Shown in pieces: positions 1-9,105 of a stretch of DNA of 64,000 bases. The notes below the pieces were generated by a model. That model ran no database searches. It had not been told where the DNA came from and was given only the letters and a program-made list of their open reading frames with translations. Location: assembly GCF_017813245.1 (NCBI RefSeq), contig NZ_JAGIQL010000009.1, forward strand, positions 1-64,000, given 5' to 3'. Every line of letters begins with the position of its first letter. The first letter of the stretch is position 1. The DNA comes from Streptomyces montanisoli (GTDB lineage Bacteria; Actinomycetota; Actinomycetes; Streptomycetales; Streptomycetaceae). The position numbers and the translations under genes were made by a program.

Positions 1-752
1 CGCCTGAGCGGCCGGTCGCGGGGCCCGCCCGGCGCGGGCACCGCCGGTTTCGCGGGGTGCCGGTAGGGCGTGGGGCGCGCGTGCGAGCGGTAGACGACGT
101 ACGGGCGGACGAGGTAGCCGAGCGGCGCGGTGAACGCGTGCACCAGGCGGCTGAACGGCCAGAGGGCGAACAGTGCCATGGCGAGCAGCGCGTGCAGCCG
201 GTAGACGAGGGGCGCGTGCGCCATCGCGGCCACGTCCGGGTCGAGCGTGAACAGGCTGCGGAACCAGATCGACACGCCCTCGCGGTAGTCGTACGACTGG
301 GCCGCGGCGCCCGATGCCGTCGCGGCGAGCCCGGCGGCGATGACCGCGACGAGCAGCGGGATGACGATACGGTCGCTGCGGCTCGTGGCCCGGCGCACGG
401 CGCGCACCCGCAGCCGCCTGTACAGCAGGACGGCGAGTCCCGCCGCGGTGGCGGCGCCCGCGATCCCGCCCATCAGCAGGGCGTTCTCGTGGTAAAGCTC
501 CTCGCTGACGTGCAGCCGGTCCGTGACCCATTCGGGGACGAGGAGGCCCCCGGCGTGGCCGGCGACGACGAAGAACAGCCCGTAGTGGAACAGCGGGCCG
601 CCCACGCGCAGCAGCCGGTTCTCGTGGAGCTGGCTGGAGCGGGTCGTGAAGCCGAACCGGTCGTAGTGGTAGCGCCATGCGGTGCCCGCGACGAGCAGCG
701 CGAGCACGAGGTAGGGCAGCGCGCCCCACAGGGCGATGTCGAGGTGGGTCAC
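1..752 (-). CDS. narI: Respiratory nitrate reductase gamma subunit NarI (3' end cut by window edge)
   Basis: Membrane cytochrome b subunit that passes electrons from menaquinol to NarGH. Reading from a GTG at 752, about 250 residues are visible with no stop before the window edge, close to the full family length. Several hydrophobic segments are present. Two His pairs have the spacing of the b-haem ligands of the family: His56/His66 in FHYGLFFVVAGH, and a pair 18 residues apart in the last helix (RLHALL...RLVHAF). The start overlaps the narJ stop by 4 bases (GTGA), so translation is probably coupled. It is the last visible gene of the narGHJI operon. Confidence 0.93.
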   Translation of the reverse strand, partial: MTHLDIALWGALPYLVLALLVAGTAWRYHYDRFGFTTRSSQLHENRLLRVGGPLFHYGLFFVVAGHAGGLLVPEWVTDRLHVSEELYHENALLMGGIAGAATAAGLAVLLYRRLRVRAVRRATSRSDRIVIPLLVAVIAAGLAATASGAAAQSYDYREGVSIWFRSLFTLDPDVAAMAHAPLVYRLHALLAMALFALWPFSRLVHAFTAPLGYLVRPYVVYRSHARPTPYRHPAKPAVPAPGGPRDRPLR

Positions 753-1393
753 CTGCGGGCTCCTCGGGGGTCGAGTCCGGCGGGCCGGACGGGGAAGGGG
801 TCGAGCGCCACGGATTGCGGGCCGGCGCCCACGCTCTCCGCCGGCGGCCCCGAGCGCGCGAGCCTGAGTGCCTCCTCGTGGCAGGAGGGCCCTGCGCCCG
901 GCAGGCAGTCGCACACGGCGCGCAGCACGTCGGCGTACGGGCTGAGGTACGAGCCGAGCGCGTAGCGCAGCACCTCGACGGCGGCCCGGTGCTCGACGAG
1001 CAGGGCGGTGCCGGGCCCCGGGCAGCGTGCCGCGAACTCCAGCACGAGCGGCAGGAAGTCGGGCAGCTCGTCGTCGGGCGGTTGCCAGCCCTCGGCCCGG
1101 TAGCGGGACTTGATGGCGGCGAGCGAGGCGCCGCGGCGGCGGGTGTCGCCGTCGGTGTAGTAGGTGAGGTAGAGGCAGCGGCGCCTGCTGCGGTCGAAGG
1201 TCGCGACGTAGCGCGCGGACAGTTCGAGCGCGGGTGTGCCGTCGACGGCGTCGCAGAACCGCAGGAGAGGGACGGCCTCCGGCGCGTCGAGGGGCGTGAG
1301 GGCGCCGCGCACGGTGTCGAGCAGGCCGGGCCAGCCCTCGTCGGGGTGGCCGAGGAGCAGCGAGGCTGCCTGCAGTACGGCGGGCCGGTTCAC
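749..1393 (-). CDS. narJ: Nitrate reductase assembly chaperone NarJ
   Basis: A 214-residue TorD/NarJ-family chaperone, which in the family binds NarG and helps insert the molybdenum cofactor before NarGH docks on NarI. Recognised by its position between narH and narI and by its all-helical sequence with the YLTYYTDGDTRRRG segment typical of NarJ. The GTG start overlaps the narH stop (GTGA) and the stop overlaps the narI start, so the three genes are tightly coupled. Not expected to be part of the final enzyme. Confidence 0.93.
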   Translation of the reverse strand: MNRPAVLQAASLLLGHPDEGWPGLLDTVRGALTPLDAPEAVPLLRFCDAVDGTPALELSARYVATFDRSRRRCLYLTYYTDGDTRRRGASLAAIKSRYRAEGWQPPDDELPDFLPLVLEFAARCPGPGTALLVEHRAAVEVLRYALGSYLSPYADVLRAVCDCLPGAGPSCHEEALRLARSGPPAESVGAGPQSVALDPFPVRPAGLDPRGARR

Positions 1394-3201
1394 CGCGGCT
1401 CCCCGCTGCCGGTGCCGGAACCGGAGGCGCCGGTGCCCTCGCCCGGCGCGGCGTCCGCCGCGGGACGCGGGAAGAGCCCCGTGGGGCGGCCCCTGCCGTC
1501 CCAGTTGAGGAGGTTGACGCGGCCGAGCAGCCCGCCGGCCGCGGCCTGCTGCTCGCCGTGCCCACCGCCGCAGCCCGCACCTGCACCCGCGCCGGCGCCG
1601 GCGCCCGCTCCCGCTGCGGCGCTCACGCCCGCGGGCACGAGCGGTGGCGCGTGGAAGGTGTCCGGGTCGAGCGGGCCGCCGGGCATCATGCCGGGGCCGC
1701 CCGCCGCGTCGAGGCTGCACCCGCCGCCGGGCCCGGCATCGCCGCCCGCCGGGTCGGTGTACCCGGTGGGGATCACGTAGCGCTCCTCGTACTTGGCGAG
1801 CGCCAGCAGCCGGTACATGGCACGCATCGACCGCTCGTCCATGCCGACCGAGCGGGCGATCTCCGGGTCCTGCTCCTCGCCGAGGTTGACGCGCCGCATG
1901 TGGGAGCGCATCGCGGCGAGCCGGCACAGCGCGGCCTCCACGGGCGCGGTGTCGCCCGCCGTGAACAGCTCGGCGAGGTATTCGAGCGGGATGCGCAGGG
2001 AGCCGATGGCGCCGAACAGGCTGGCCGGGTCCTCGCCGTCGTGCCCGGACGAGGTGAGCGCGTCGACCACGGGCGACAGCGGCGGCACGTACCAGACCAT
2101 CGGCATCGTGCGGTACTCGGGGTGCAGCGGCAGCGCGACGCGGTAGTCGGTGATGAGGGCGCGTACGGGCGAGCGGCGTGCGGCCTCGACCCAGTCGTGC
2201 GGGATGCCGGACTCCTCGGCGTCGCGCGCCACTTCGGGGTCGTCGGGATCGAGGAAGCAGCCGAGCTGCGCCTCGTACAGGTCCTGCTCGTCGGTGGTGG
2301 CCGCCGCCTCGCCGACCTTGTCGGGGTCGTAGAGCATCACACCGAGGTAGCGGAGCCTGCCGACGCAGGTCTCGGAGCAGACGGTGGGCTCCCCCGCCTC
2401 GATGCGCGGGTAGCAGAAGGTGCACTTCTCGGCCTTGCCGGTGGCGTGGTTGAAGTACACCTTCTTGTAGGGACAGCCGCTGACGCACATCCGCCAGCCG
2501 CGGCAGCGGTCCTGGTCGACGAGGACGATGCCGTCCTCGACGCGCTTGTACAGCGCGCCGGAGGGACACACCGCGACGCAGGCGGGGTTGAGGCAGTGCT
2601 CGCAGATGCGCGGCAGGTAGAACATGAACGCCTGCTCGTACTCAAGGCGGACCTTGTCGCTCATCTTCCGCAGCACCGGGTCGGCGGCGAGCTGCTCGGG
2701 GCCGCCGCCGAGGTCGTCGTCCCAGTTGGGCCCCCAGGTGACGTCGGTGGGCGAGCCGTCGATCAGGGAGCGCGGGCGCGCGGTGGGCAGGTCGTCGCCG
2801 AGTGGGGCGGTGGTCAGGTTCTCGTAGTCGTACGTCCAGGGCTGGTAGTAGTCGTCGAGGGTGGGCAGTTCGGGGTTGGCGAACAGGCGCGCGAGGCGGC
2901 GGGCCCTGCCGCCGGTGCGCGGCACGAGGCGGCCGTGCTTGAGCTGCCAGCCGCCGCGCCACCTGTCCTGGTCCTCGTGTCCGCGTGGGTAGCCCTGTCC
3001 TGGGCGGGTCTCGACGTTGTTGAACCACGCGTACTCGGTGCCGGTGCGGTTGGTCCACGTCTGCTTGCAGGTGACGGAGCAGGTGTGGCAGCCGATGCAC
3101 TTGTCGAGGTTCATCACCATGGCGACCTGGGCCATGACCCGGCGCGGCCGTGCGGGGCGCCCGGTGTGCCGCTGGGTGCGCCGGCTCTTGCTGCGAGGCA
3201 T
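1390..3201 (-). CDS. narH: Nitrate reductase beta subunit NarH (Fe-S protein)
   Basis: Electron-transfer subunit with four iron-sulfur clusters, carrying electrons from NarI haem to NarG. Cys clusters are visible as DKCIGCHTCSVTC near the N terminus, then CEHCLNPACVAVCP, CRGWRMCVSGCP and CTFC...CSETC. The Trp in CRGW replaces a Cys, as expected for the 3Fe-4S site of NarH. The chosen ATG lies 1 base beyond the narG stop and gives 603 residues. Compared with the usual MxVMAQ start this adds about 24 basic residues, so a start near 3135 is possible. The C terminus is an unusual Gly/Ala-rich tail with an (AG)n run around 1590-1630. Confidence 0.95.
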   Translation of the reverse strand: MPRSKSRRTQRHTGRPARPRRVMAQVAMVMNLDKCIGCHTCSVTCKQTWTNRTGTEYAWFNNVETRPGQGYPRGHEDQDRWRGGWQLKHGRLVPRTGGRARRLARLFANPELPTLDDYYQPWTYDYENLTTAPLGDDLPTARPRSLIDGSPTDVTWGPNWDDDLGGGPEQLAADPVLRKMSDKVRLEYEQAFMFYLPRICEHCLNPACVAVCPSGALYKRVEDGIVLVDQDRCRGWRMCVSGCPYKKVYFNHATGKAEKCTFCYPRIEAGEPTVCSETCVGRLRYLGVMLYDPDKVGEAAATTDEQDLYEAQLGCFLDPDDPEVARDAEESGIPHDWVEAARRSPVRALITDYRVALPLHPEYRTMPMVWYVPPLSPVVDALTSSGHDGEDPASLFGAIGSLRIPLEYLAELFTAGDTAPVEAALCRLAAMRSHMRRVNLGEEQDPEIARSVGMDERSMRAMYRLLALAKYEERYVIPTGYTDPAGGDAGPGGGCSLDAAGGPGMMPGGPLDPDTFHAPPLVPAGVSAAAGAGAGAGAGAGAGCGGGHGEQQAAAGGLLGRVNLLNWDGRGRPTGLFPRPAADAAPGEGTGASGSGTGSGEPR

Positions 3202-3202
3202 G

Positions 3203-6200
3203 TCAGTACTCCACGTGCTGGGAACGGCGGCGGATGGTGGTGACCGTGTCGCGCTGGCTGCCGGTCGGTCCGTAGTAGTTGGGCGAGAACGACAACTGGC
3301 CGTATCCGCCGATGAGATGGGTCGGTTTGATGAGCAGCTTGGTGAGGGCGTTGTGCACACCGCCGCGGCGTCCGGTCGCCTCGGTGCGCGGCACGTTCAC
3401 GAGGCGTTCCTGGACGTGGTACATGAACACGGTGCCTTGCGGCATGCGGTGGGAGACGATGGCGCGCGCCGCGACCACGCCGTTGGCGTTGACGGCCTCG
3501 ACCCACTCGTTGTCGGCCGCGCCGATGGCGGCGGCGTCGGCGGGGCTCATCCAGATGACGGGTCCGCCCCGTGCGAGTGTCTGCATCAGCAGGTTCTCCT
3601 GGTACTCGGAGTGGATCGACCACTTCGAGTGCGGTGTGACATAACGCACCGTCACGGCCCGCTCTCCGGCCGCGCCCGGTTCGCCGGTGGGTTCGTTCAG
3701 CGCCGCGAGGTCGAGCGGCGGGCGGAACACGGGCAGTTGCTCGCCCAGCTCGGCCATCCAGTCGTGGTCGAGGTAGAAGTGCTGCCGTCCGGTGAGGGTG
3801 TGCCAGGGCTTGTTGTGCTCGGTGTTGACGGTGAAGGGCGAGTACCTGCGGTCGGGGGCCTCCTTGCCCGACCACTCGAAGCTGGCGCCCACCTGTACGG
3901 GCCGCTCCTGCGTGTCGGAGAAGACCACGCGCCGTTCGGCGACGGAGTCCGCGAGCTCGCCGAGCCCGGTGTCCGCTCCGCAGCGGTCCGCCAGGCGCCT
4001 GAACCCCTCGGCGGCGATGCGGCCGTTGGTCGTGCCGGACAGGGCGAGGATCGCCTCGCACAGCTTGACGTCGGTGTCGAGTGACGGCCGGCCGAGCGCG
4101 GGGCCCTCGGCCGCGGACGTGCCGCACCGCTCGGCGAGCCGCACCGCCTCCGCGTGCGGCTGCACGGTGACGCCCTTGACGGTCATGCCGTGCTCCTCGG
4201 CCAGCGGCCCGAACGCGGCGAGCTTGTCGGCGACGGCCGTGTAGTCACGCTCGACCAGGGTCACCCGCTGGGTGGTGTGCCCCGGCTGCGGCGGTGGCCC
4301 GCCGGCCGCCCAGTCGGTCACCGTGCCGCCCGGCTGGGCGGTCTCGTCCTCGGAGTCGTGCTGGAGCGCCGTCGCGACGAGGTCGTAGGCGGTGCCGAGG
4401 CGTCCCTCGGCCAGTTCGGCGACCTCGCGGGCGAGCCCGTGGAAGATCTCGAAGTCCGTGCGCGCCTGCCAGGGCGGGGTGATGGCGGGGCTGAAGGCGT
4501 GCACGTAGGGGTGCATGTCCGTGCTGGACAGGTCGTGCTTCTCGTACCAGGTGGCGGCGGGCAGCACCAGGTCGGAGAAGAGCGTGGTCGACGTCATGCG
4601 GAAGTCGAGCGAGAGCAGCAGGTCGAGCTTGCCGCGCGGCGCCTCGTCGCGCCAGGTGACGTCGCGGGGGCGGCTGCCCTCGGGGGCCGCTTCGGCGCTC
4701 GCGTTGTCCCGCGCGCCGAGCAGGTGGCGCAGGAAGTACTCGTTGCCCTTGGCGGACGAGCCGATGAGGTTGGCGCGCCACACGGTGAGCACGCGCGGCC
4801 AGTTGGCGGGCGCGTCGGGGTCCTCGCAGGCGAAGCGGAGCCGCCCGTCGGCGAGCCGGTCGGCGACCCAGTCGCCGGCCTCCTCACCACTGTCGCGCAC
4901 CTGCCGCCCGAGGTCGAGCGGGTTGCCGTCGAAGGTGGGGTACGAGGGCATCCAGCCGAGCCGGGCCGACTGGGCTACCAGGTCGGCGGTGTGCCGCCCG
5001 GTGAAGGTGCCGCGTCCTGTGGGGGACGCGAGGGCGTCGGCGCCGTACGCCTCGTAGCGCCACTGGCCGGTGTGCAGGTACCAGTACGGGGTCCCGGCCA
5101 TCTGGCGCGAGGGGCGCACCCAGTCGGCGGCGGTCGACAGCTGCTGCCAGCCGGTGTACGGGCGCACCTTCTCCTGGCCGACGTAGTGGGCCCAGCCGCC
5201 GCCGTTGACGCCCTGGCAGCCGGTGAGGATCAGCAGCGAGAGGAACGAGCGGTAGATGGTGTCGGAGTGGAACCAGTGGTTGGTGCCCGCTCCCATCACG
5301 ATCATGGAGCGGCCGCGGGTCTTCTCGGCCGTGTCGGCGAACTCGCGCGCCACCCGGATCGCGGCGGCCGCCGGCACGGAGGTGATCTCCTCCTGCCAGG
5401 CGGGGGTGCCGGGCGTCGCCGCGTCGTCGTACCCGGCGGGCCACTGCCCGGGCAGTCCCGGCCTGCCGACCGCGTACTGCGCGAGCAGCAGGTCGAAGAC
5501 GGTGGTGACGAGGTGACCCCCGACCTCGTGGGCGGGCACACCCCGGGCGACGGTGGGCGCGTCGTGACCGCCCGGTGCGGTGTCGAACCGCGGCAGCACC
5601 GTCTCCACGCCCGTGCCGCCGTGGTGGTGGAAGGAGAGCAGCGGGTCGACGCCGCCGAGGTCGAGATTCCAGTTGCCCGCGCCGCTCTTGGACCAGCGGT
5701 GGCCGAGCGTGCCCTTCGGGGCGACGATCTCGTCGGTGTCCGAGTCGACGAGCACCGGCATCCAGCGGCGGGCCTCCGCGTCGGCGTCCTGGGCGAGCCC
5801 GAGGTCGGCGGCCGTGACGAACTTGCCCGGCACGTACCTGCCGTCCTCACGCCTGTCGAGCGAGACGAGGAACGGCAGGTCGGTGAAGCGTTTGACGTAG
5901 TCGGCGAAGTAGGGCGCCTGCCGCTTCACGAAGTACTCGGCGAGGATGACGTGGCCCATGGCCATGGCGAGTGCGCCGTCCGTGCCCGGGTGCGGATGCA
6001 GCCACTCGTCGGCGAACTTCGTGGCATCCGCGTAATCCGGCGACACCACGATCACCTTCTGCCCCCGGTACCGCGCCTCCGCCATCCAGTGCGCGTCCGG
6101 CGTCCGCGTCACCGGCACATTCGAACCCCACAGCACCAGATACGCCGCATCCCACCAGTCCCCCGACTCCGGCACATCCGTCTGATCCCCGAACACCTGC

Positions 6201-6934
6201 GGCGACGCCACCGGCAAATCCGCGTACCAGTCGTAGAACGAGATCATCGGCGCACCGATCAACGACATGAACCGCGCGCCGATCGCGTGCGAGGCCATGG
6301 ACATGGCCGGGATCGGCGAGAAGCCCGCGACCCTGTCGGGCCCGTACCTGCCGATGGTGTGGACGTGCGCGGCCGCGGCCATCTCCAGCGCCTCGTCCCA
6401 CGAGACGCGCACGAGGCCGCCGCGGCCCCTGGCCGACTGGTAGGCGCGGCGCCTCTCGGGGTCGGCCGTGATCTCGGCCCAGGCGGCGACGGGGTCGCCG
6501 AGCCTGCGCTTCGCCTCCCGGTACATGTCGACAAGCACGCCGCGTGCCAGGGGGTGGCGTACGCGGGTCGGCGAGTAGGTGTACCAGGAGAAGGACGCGC
6601 CGCGCGGGCAGCCGCGTGGCTCGTACTCGGGCCGGTCGGGGCCGACCGTGGGGTAGTCGGTCTGCTGGGTCTCCCAGGTGATCAGGCCGTCCTTGACGTA
6701 CACCTTCCAGGAGCACGAGCCGGTGCAGTTGACTCCGTGGGTGGAGCGCACGACCTTGTCGTGCGACCAGCGCTCCCGGTACGGGCTGTCGTTGACGGAC
6801 TGGTCGGAGCGGAACACCGCCCTGCCGTCGCTGGTGACCGGTGCGGTACGCACCAGCCGCCCCGCTTCGAGCAGCCTGTCCGCGGCCGCCCCCGCGATCC
6901 TCTCGCCCCGTTCGCGCGCCCTGCCGAGCACCAC
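3203..6934 (-). CDS. narG: Respiratory nitrate reductase alpha subunit NarG
   Basis: Catalytic Mo-bisMGD subunit reducing nitrate to nitrite at the membrane. Near the N terminus HGVNCTGSCSWK holds the His/Cys ligands of the FS0 cluster. YDWYADLPVASP is the segment containing the Mo-ligand Asp in the family, followed by GDQTDVPESGDWW. About 1,243 residues, normal for NarG. An ATG at 6982 lies in frame but lacks a good ribosome site. AGGAGG at 6942-6947 precedes three consecutive GTG codons (6937, 6934, 6931), and the second has the best spacing. Codons within about 6020-6250 look unlike the rest of the gene. First gene of narGHJI. Confidence 0.95.
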   Translation of the reverse strand: MVLGRARERGERIAGAAADRLLEAGRLVRTAPVTSDGRAVFRSDQSVNDSPYRERWSHDKVVRSTHGVNCTGSCSWKVYVKDGLITWETQQTDYPTVGPDRPEYEPRGCPRGASFSWYTYSPTRVRHPLARGVLVDMYREAKRRLGDPVAAWAEITADPERRRAYQSARGRGGLVRVSWDEALEMAAAAHVHTIGRYGPDRVAGFSPIPAMSMASHAIGARFMSLIGAPMISFYDWYADLPVASPQVFGDQTDVPESGDWWDAAYLVLWGSNVPVTRTPDAHWMAEARYRGQKVIVVSPDYADATKFADEWLHPHPGTDGALAMAMGHVILAEYFVKRQAPYFADYVKRFTDLPFLVSLDRREDGRYVPGKFVTAADLGLAQDADAEARRWMPVLVDSDTDEIVAPKGTLGHRWSKSGAGNWNLDLGGVDPLLSFHHHGGTGVETVLPRFDTAPGGHDAPTVARGVPAHEVGGHLVTTVFDLLLAQYAVGRPGLPGQWPAGYDDAATPGTPAWQEEITSVPAAAAIRVAREFADTAEKTRGRSMIVMGAGTNHWFHSDTIYRSFLSLLILTGCQGVNGGGWAHYVGQEKVRPYTGWQQLSTAADWVRPSRQMAGTPYWYLHTGQWRYEAYGADALASPTGRGTFTGRHTADLVAQSARLGWMPSYPTFDGNPLDLGRQVRDSGEEAGDWVADRLADGRLRFACEDPDAPANWPRVLTVWRANLIGSSAKGNEYFLRHLLGARDNASAEAAPEGSRPRDVTWRDEAPRGKLDLLLSLDFRMTSTTLFSDLVLPAATWYEKHDLSSTDMHPYVHAFSPAITPPWQARTDFEIFHGLAREVAELAEGRLGTAYDLVATALQHDSEDETAQPGGTVTDWAAGGPPPQPGHTTQRVTLVERDYTAVADKLAAFGPLAEEHGMTVKGVTVQPHAEAVRLAERCGTSAAEGPALGRPSLDTDVKLCEAILALSGTTNGRIAAEGFRRLADRCGADTGLGELADSVAERRVVFSDTQERPVQVGASFEWSGKEAPDRRYSPFTVNTEHNKPWHTLTGRQHFYLDHDWMAELGEQLPVFRPPLDLAALNEPTGEPGAAGERAVTVRYVTPHSKWSIHSEYQENLLMQTLARGGPVIWMSPADAAAIGAADNEWVEAVNANGVVAARAIVSHRMPQGTVFMYHVQERLVNVPRTEATGRRGGVHNALTKLLIKPTHLIGGYGQLSFSPNYYGPTGSQRDTVTTIRRRSQHVEY

Positions 6935-6982
6935 CACACGCCCTCCTCGCTGCACACCACCTGCGATTGACACGGAGAGCAT

Positions 6983-7129
6983 TCATCCAGCTACCTACGG
7001 TAACTGCTGGTGCTTGACTCAACTTGTGGAGAGATAGCGAGGACTTTTCAACCGCTTTGCGTTGTTTTCTGAAGGAACGTCAATGCACGGGGTCGGACGA
7101 TACGACTGCCGTCGGGTGCGCACGCGAAA
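6983..7129 (-). promoter_or_regulatory. Upstream region of the nar operon with weak promoter candidate
   Basis: AT-richer intergenic stretch between narG and msrB. On the minus strand TTGAGT (7022-7017) lies 18-19 bases from GTAGGT/TAGGTA (about 6998-6992), a weak -35/-10 match. TTGACTCAA at 7014-7022 is a short palindrome. I see no clear FNR or DevR-type box, so the oxygen or nitrate control of the operon is not evident from sequence. Confidence 0.3.
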
Positions 7130-7169
7130 CGGCCCGGCCGCAGCGGACGTCGCCGCTGCGGCCGGGCCG
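7130..7169 (-). terminator. Strong hairpin terminator after msrB
   Basis: Perfect 17-bp GC-rich inverted repeat (7130-7146 with 7153-7169) with a 6-base loop, just downstream of the msrB stop. It would end minus-strand transcripts from msrB before they reach narG. No U-tract is obvious, as is common in Streptomyces. Confidence 0.8.
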
Positions 7170-7180
7170 CCGGGTAGGGC

Positions 7181-7606
7181 TCAGGCCTCGTCGGGCGTGA
7201 GCTTCAGCGAGATGCTGTTGATGCAGTAGCGCTCGTCCGTCGGGGTGGGGTAGCCCTCACCCCTGAAGACGTGGCCGAGGTGCGAGCCGCAGGCCGCGCA
7301 CCGGACCTCCGTGCGGGCCATGCCGAACGAGCGGTCCTCGATCAGCTCCACCGCGTCGCTGTCCTTCGGGTCGAAGAACGACGGCCAGCCGCAGTGCGAC
7401 TCGAACTTGGTGTCCGAGCGGAAGAGCTCGGCGCCGCACGCGCGGCACGCGTACACACCCGCCGTCTTGGTGTCGGTGTACTCGCCGGTGAAGGCCGGCT
7501 CGGTGGCCGCCTCGCGCAGAACCGCGTACTCCTTGTCGGACAGATCGGCACGCCACTGGTCGTCGGTCTTGACGACGTCGTATGCCTTCTTGATTCCGGA
7601 TGCCAC
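7181..7606 (-). CDS. msrB: Peptide-methionine (R)-S-oxide reductase MsrB
   Basis: Cytosolic repair enzyme that reduces the R-epimer of methionine sulfoxide in proteins using thioredoxin. The 141-residue protein has the two zinc-binding pairs CRAC (Cys54, Cys57) and CAAC (Cys103, Cys106) and the catalytic Cys128 in RYCINS, plus the HCGWPSF and GSHLGHVF signatures. It lies 11 bases downstream of murC on the same strand and could be cotranscribed with it. A hairpin follows. Confidence 0.95.
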   Translation of the reverse strand: MASGIKKAYDVVKTDDQWRADLSDKEYAVLREAATEPAFTGEYTDTKTAGVYACRACGAELFRSDTKFESHCGWPSFFDPKDSDAVELIEDRSFGMARTEVRCAACGSHLGHVFRGEGYPTPTDERYCINSISLKLTPDEA

Positions 7607-7617
7607 GCGAACTCCTC

Positions 7618-9042
7618 TCAGTCGCCCAGGCGGGCGAGGATCAGCGGGCCGAGGTCCGTGACGTCACCCGCCCCCATGGTGAGAACGAGGTCACCACCCC
7701 CGACCATTCCCGCCACAAGGCCGGGAACGGAGTCCTTGTCGTGCACGGGCGTGACCCGGGCGCCCGCGCTCCGCGCGGCGTCGATGATCAGCTCGCTGGT
7801 GACGCCGGGCAGCGGGTCCTCACGCGCGGGGTAGATGTCGAGGACGGCCGACGCGTCGGCGAGGGCCAGCGCCTCGCCCATCTCGCGGCCGAGTTCCCGC
7901 GTGCGGGAGAACAGGTGCGGCTGGAAGACGACGACCAGCTTGGACTCGCCGGGCAGCGCCGCCCGCATGGCCTCCAGGTCGGCGGTCATCTCCGTCGGGT
8001 GGTGCGCGTACGAGTCGACGACCCGCACGCCGCCGGCCTCGCCCTTGAGCTGGAGGCGGCGGCCGACCCCGGTGTACGAGCCGAGCGCCGCCGCCAGGTC
8101 GCCCGCGGGCACGCCGAGCGCCACGCCGGCGACGAGCGCGGCGACCGCGTTGGTGGCGTAGTGGCGGCCCGGCACGGACACCTCGAAGGCGACCTCCACG
8201 CCGTCGAGCACGACGGTCACCTGGCTGGTCAGCCCGTTCGGCTCGATGGCAAGGATGCGGACGTCCGCGTCCGGCGCGAGCCCGTAGGTGACGATCCGCG
8301 GCGCGTCGGTGTCTTTACGCGCTCGCCGCGCGCGCCGCACCCGCTCCGTCAGCTCGACGGCCCCGGCCTGGTCGGCGGAGACGACGAGCGTGCCGCCGGG
8401 CACGATCTTGGCCGCGAACTTCTCGAACGACTCGTGGATCTCGTCCATCGACGCGTAGTTCGCGTGGTGGTCGAGCTCGACGTTGAGGACGATCGCGACC
8501 TCGGGGTCGTACTTCTGGAAGCTGCGGTCGCTCTCGTCGGCCTCGGCCACGAAGATGTCGCCGTCGCCGTGGCTCGCGTTGGTGCCGGGGCCCGCGAGGT
8601 CGCCGCCGATGGCGTACGAGGGCGCGAGGCCCAGCTCGCCGAGTGCGACCGCCAGCATCGACGTGGTGGTCGTCTTGCCGTGCGTGCCGGCGACGGCCAG
8701 GCCGCGCCCGCCGCGCATCAGCGAGGCGAGCGCGTCCGACCTGTGCACCACGGGAATGGAGAGCTCCTCGGCCCGCACCAGCTCGGGGTTGTCCGCCCGG
8801 ATGGCGCTGGAGACGACGACGCACGTGGCGTCGTCGGCGAGGTGCGCGGCGTCGTGCCCGACGTGGACGCCGACCCCGACCGTCCGCAGCGCCTCGGCCG
8901 TGGCCGACTCCCTGGCGTCGCTGCCCGCGACCTTCGCGCCGCGCTGGGCGAGGATCTTGGCGATGCCCGACATGCCCGCGCCGCCGATGCCGATGAAGTG
9001 CGGCCGCTCCATGGCGGCGGGGATGCCGGTGGCGGATGCCAT
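7618..9042 (-). CDS. murC: UDP-N-acetylmuramate--L-alanine ligase MurC
   Basis: Adds L-Ala to UDP-MurNAc with ATP, the first amino-acid step of cytoplasmic peptidoglycan precursor synthesis. The 474-residue length fits the family. HFIGIGGAGMSGIA is the N-terminal nucleotide-binding motif, GTHGKTTTTSM the ATP P-loop, and VELDHHANY the central-domain signature. It stands outside the main dcw division cluster, as I recall for Streptomyces. A 16-bp palindrome sits about 30 bases upstream of the start. Confidence 0.95.
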   Translation of the reverse strand: MASATGIPAAMERPHFIGIGGAGMSGIAKILAQRGAKVAGSDARESATAEALRTVGVGVHVGHDAAHLADDATCVVVSSAIRADNPELVRAEELSIPVVHRSDALASLMRGGRGLAVAGTHGKTTTTSMLAVALGELGLAPSYAIGGDLAGPGTNASHGDGDIFVAEADESDRSFQKYDPEVAIVLNVELDHHANYASMDEIHESFEKFAAKIVPGGTLVVSADQAGAVELTERVRRARRARKDTDAPRIVTYGLAPDADVRILAIEPNGLTSQVTVVLDGVEVAFEVSVPGRHYATNAVAALVAGVALGVPAGDLAAALGSYTGVGRRLQLKGEAGGVRVVDSYAHHPTEMTADLEAMRAALPGESKLVVVFQPHLFSRTRELGREMGEALALADASAVLDIYPAREDPLPGVTSELIIDAARSAGARVTPVHDKDSVPGLVAGMVGGGDLVLTMGAGDVTDLGPLILARLGD

Positions 9043-9071
9043 ACGTGTCTCCAGTGGGGGCTCGCGCGGGA

Positions 9072-9087
9072 GCCTGACATGTCAGGC
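9072..9087. promoter_or_regulatory. 16-bp perfect palindrome upstream of murC
   Basis: GCCTGACATGTCAGGC is a perfect palindrome in the 63-base gap between the small gene upstream and murC. It is too short and loop-free for a convincing terminator, so an operator is a reasonable reading. Its centre ACATGT equals the centre of the palindrome before the HTH-MurA gene. No regulator is assigned. Confidence 0.4.
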
Positions 9088-9105
9088 CGTGGGTCGCGCC
9101 TCACC

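Noticed and set aside
5971..6270. Plus-strand open frame with Pro/Thr/Ser-rich translation inside narG
   Set aside because: It results from the unusual codon patch of narG on the other strand and has no ribosome site.
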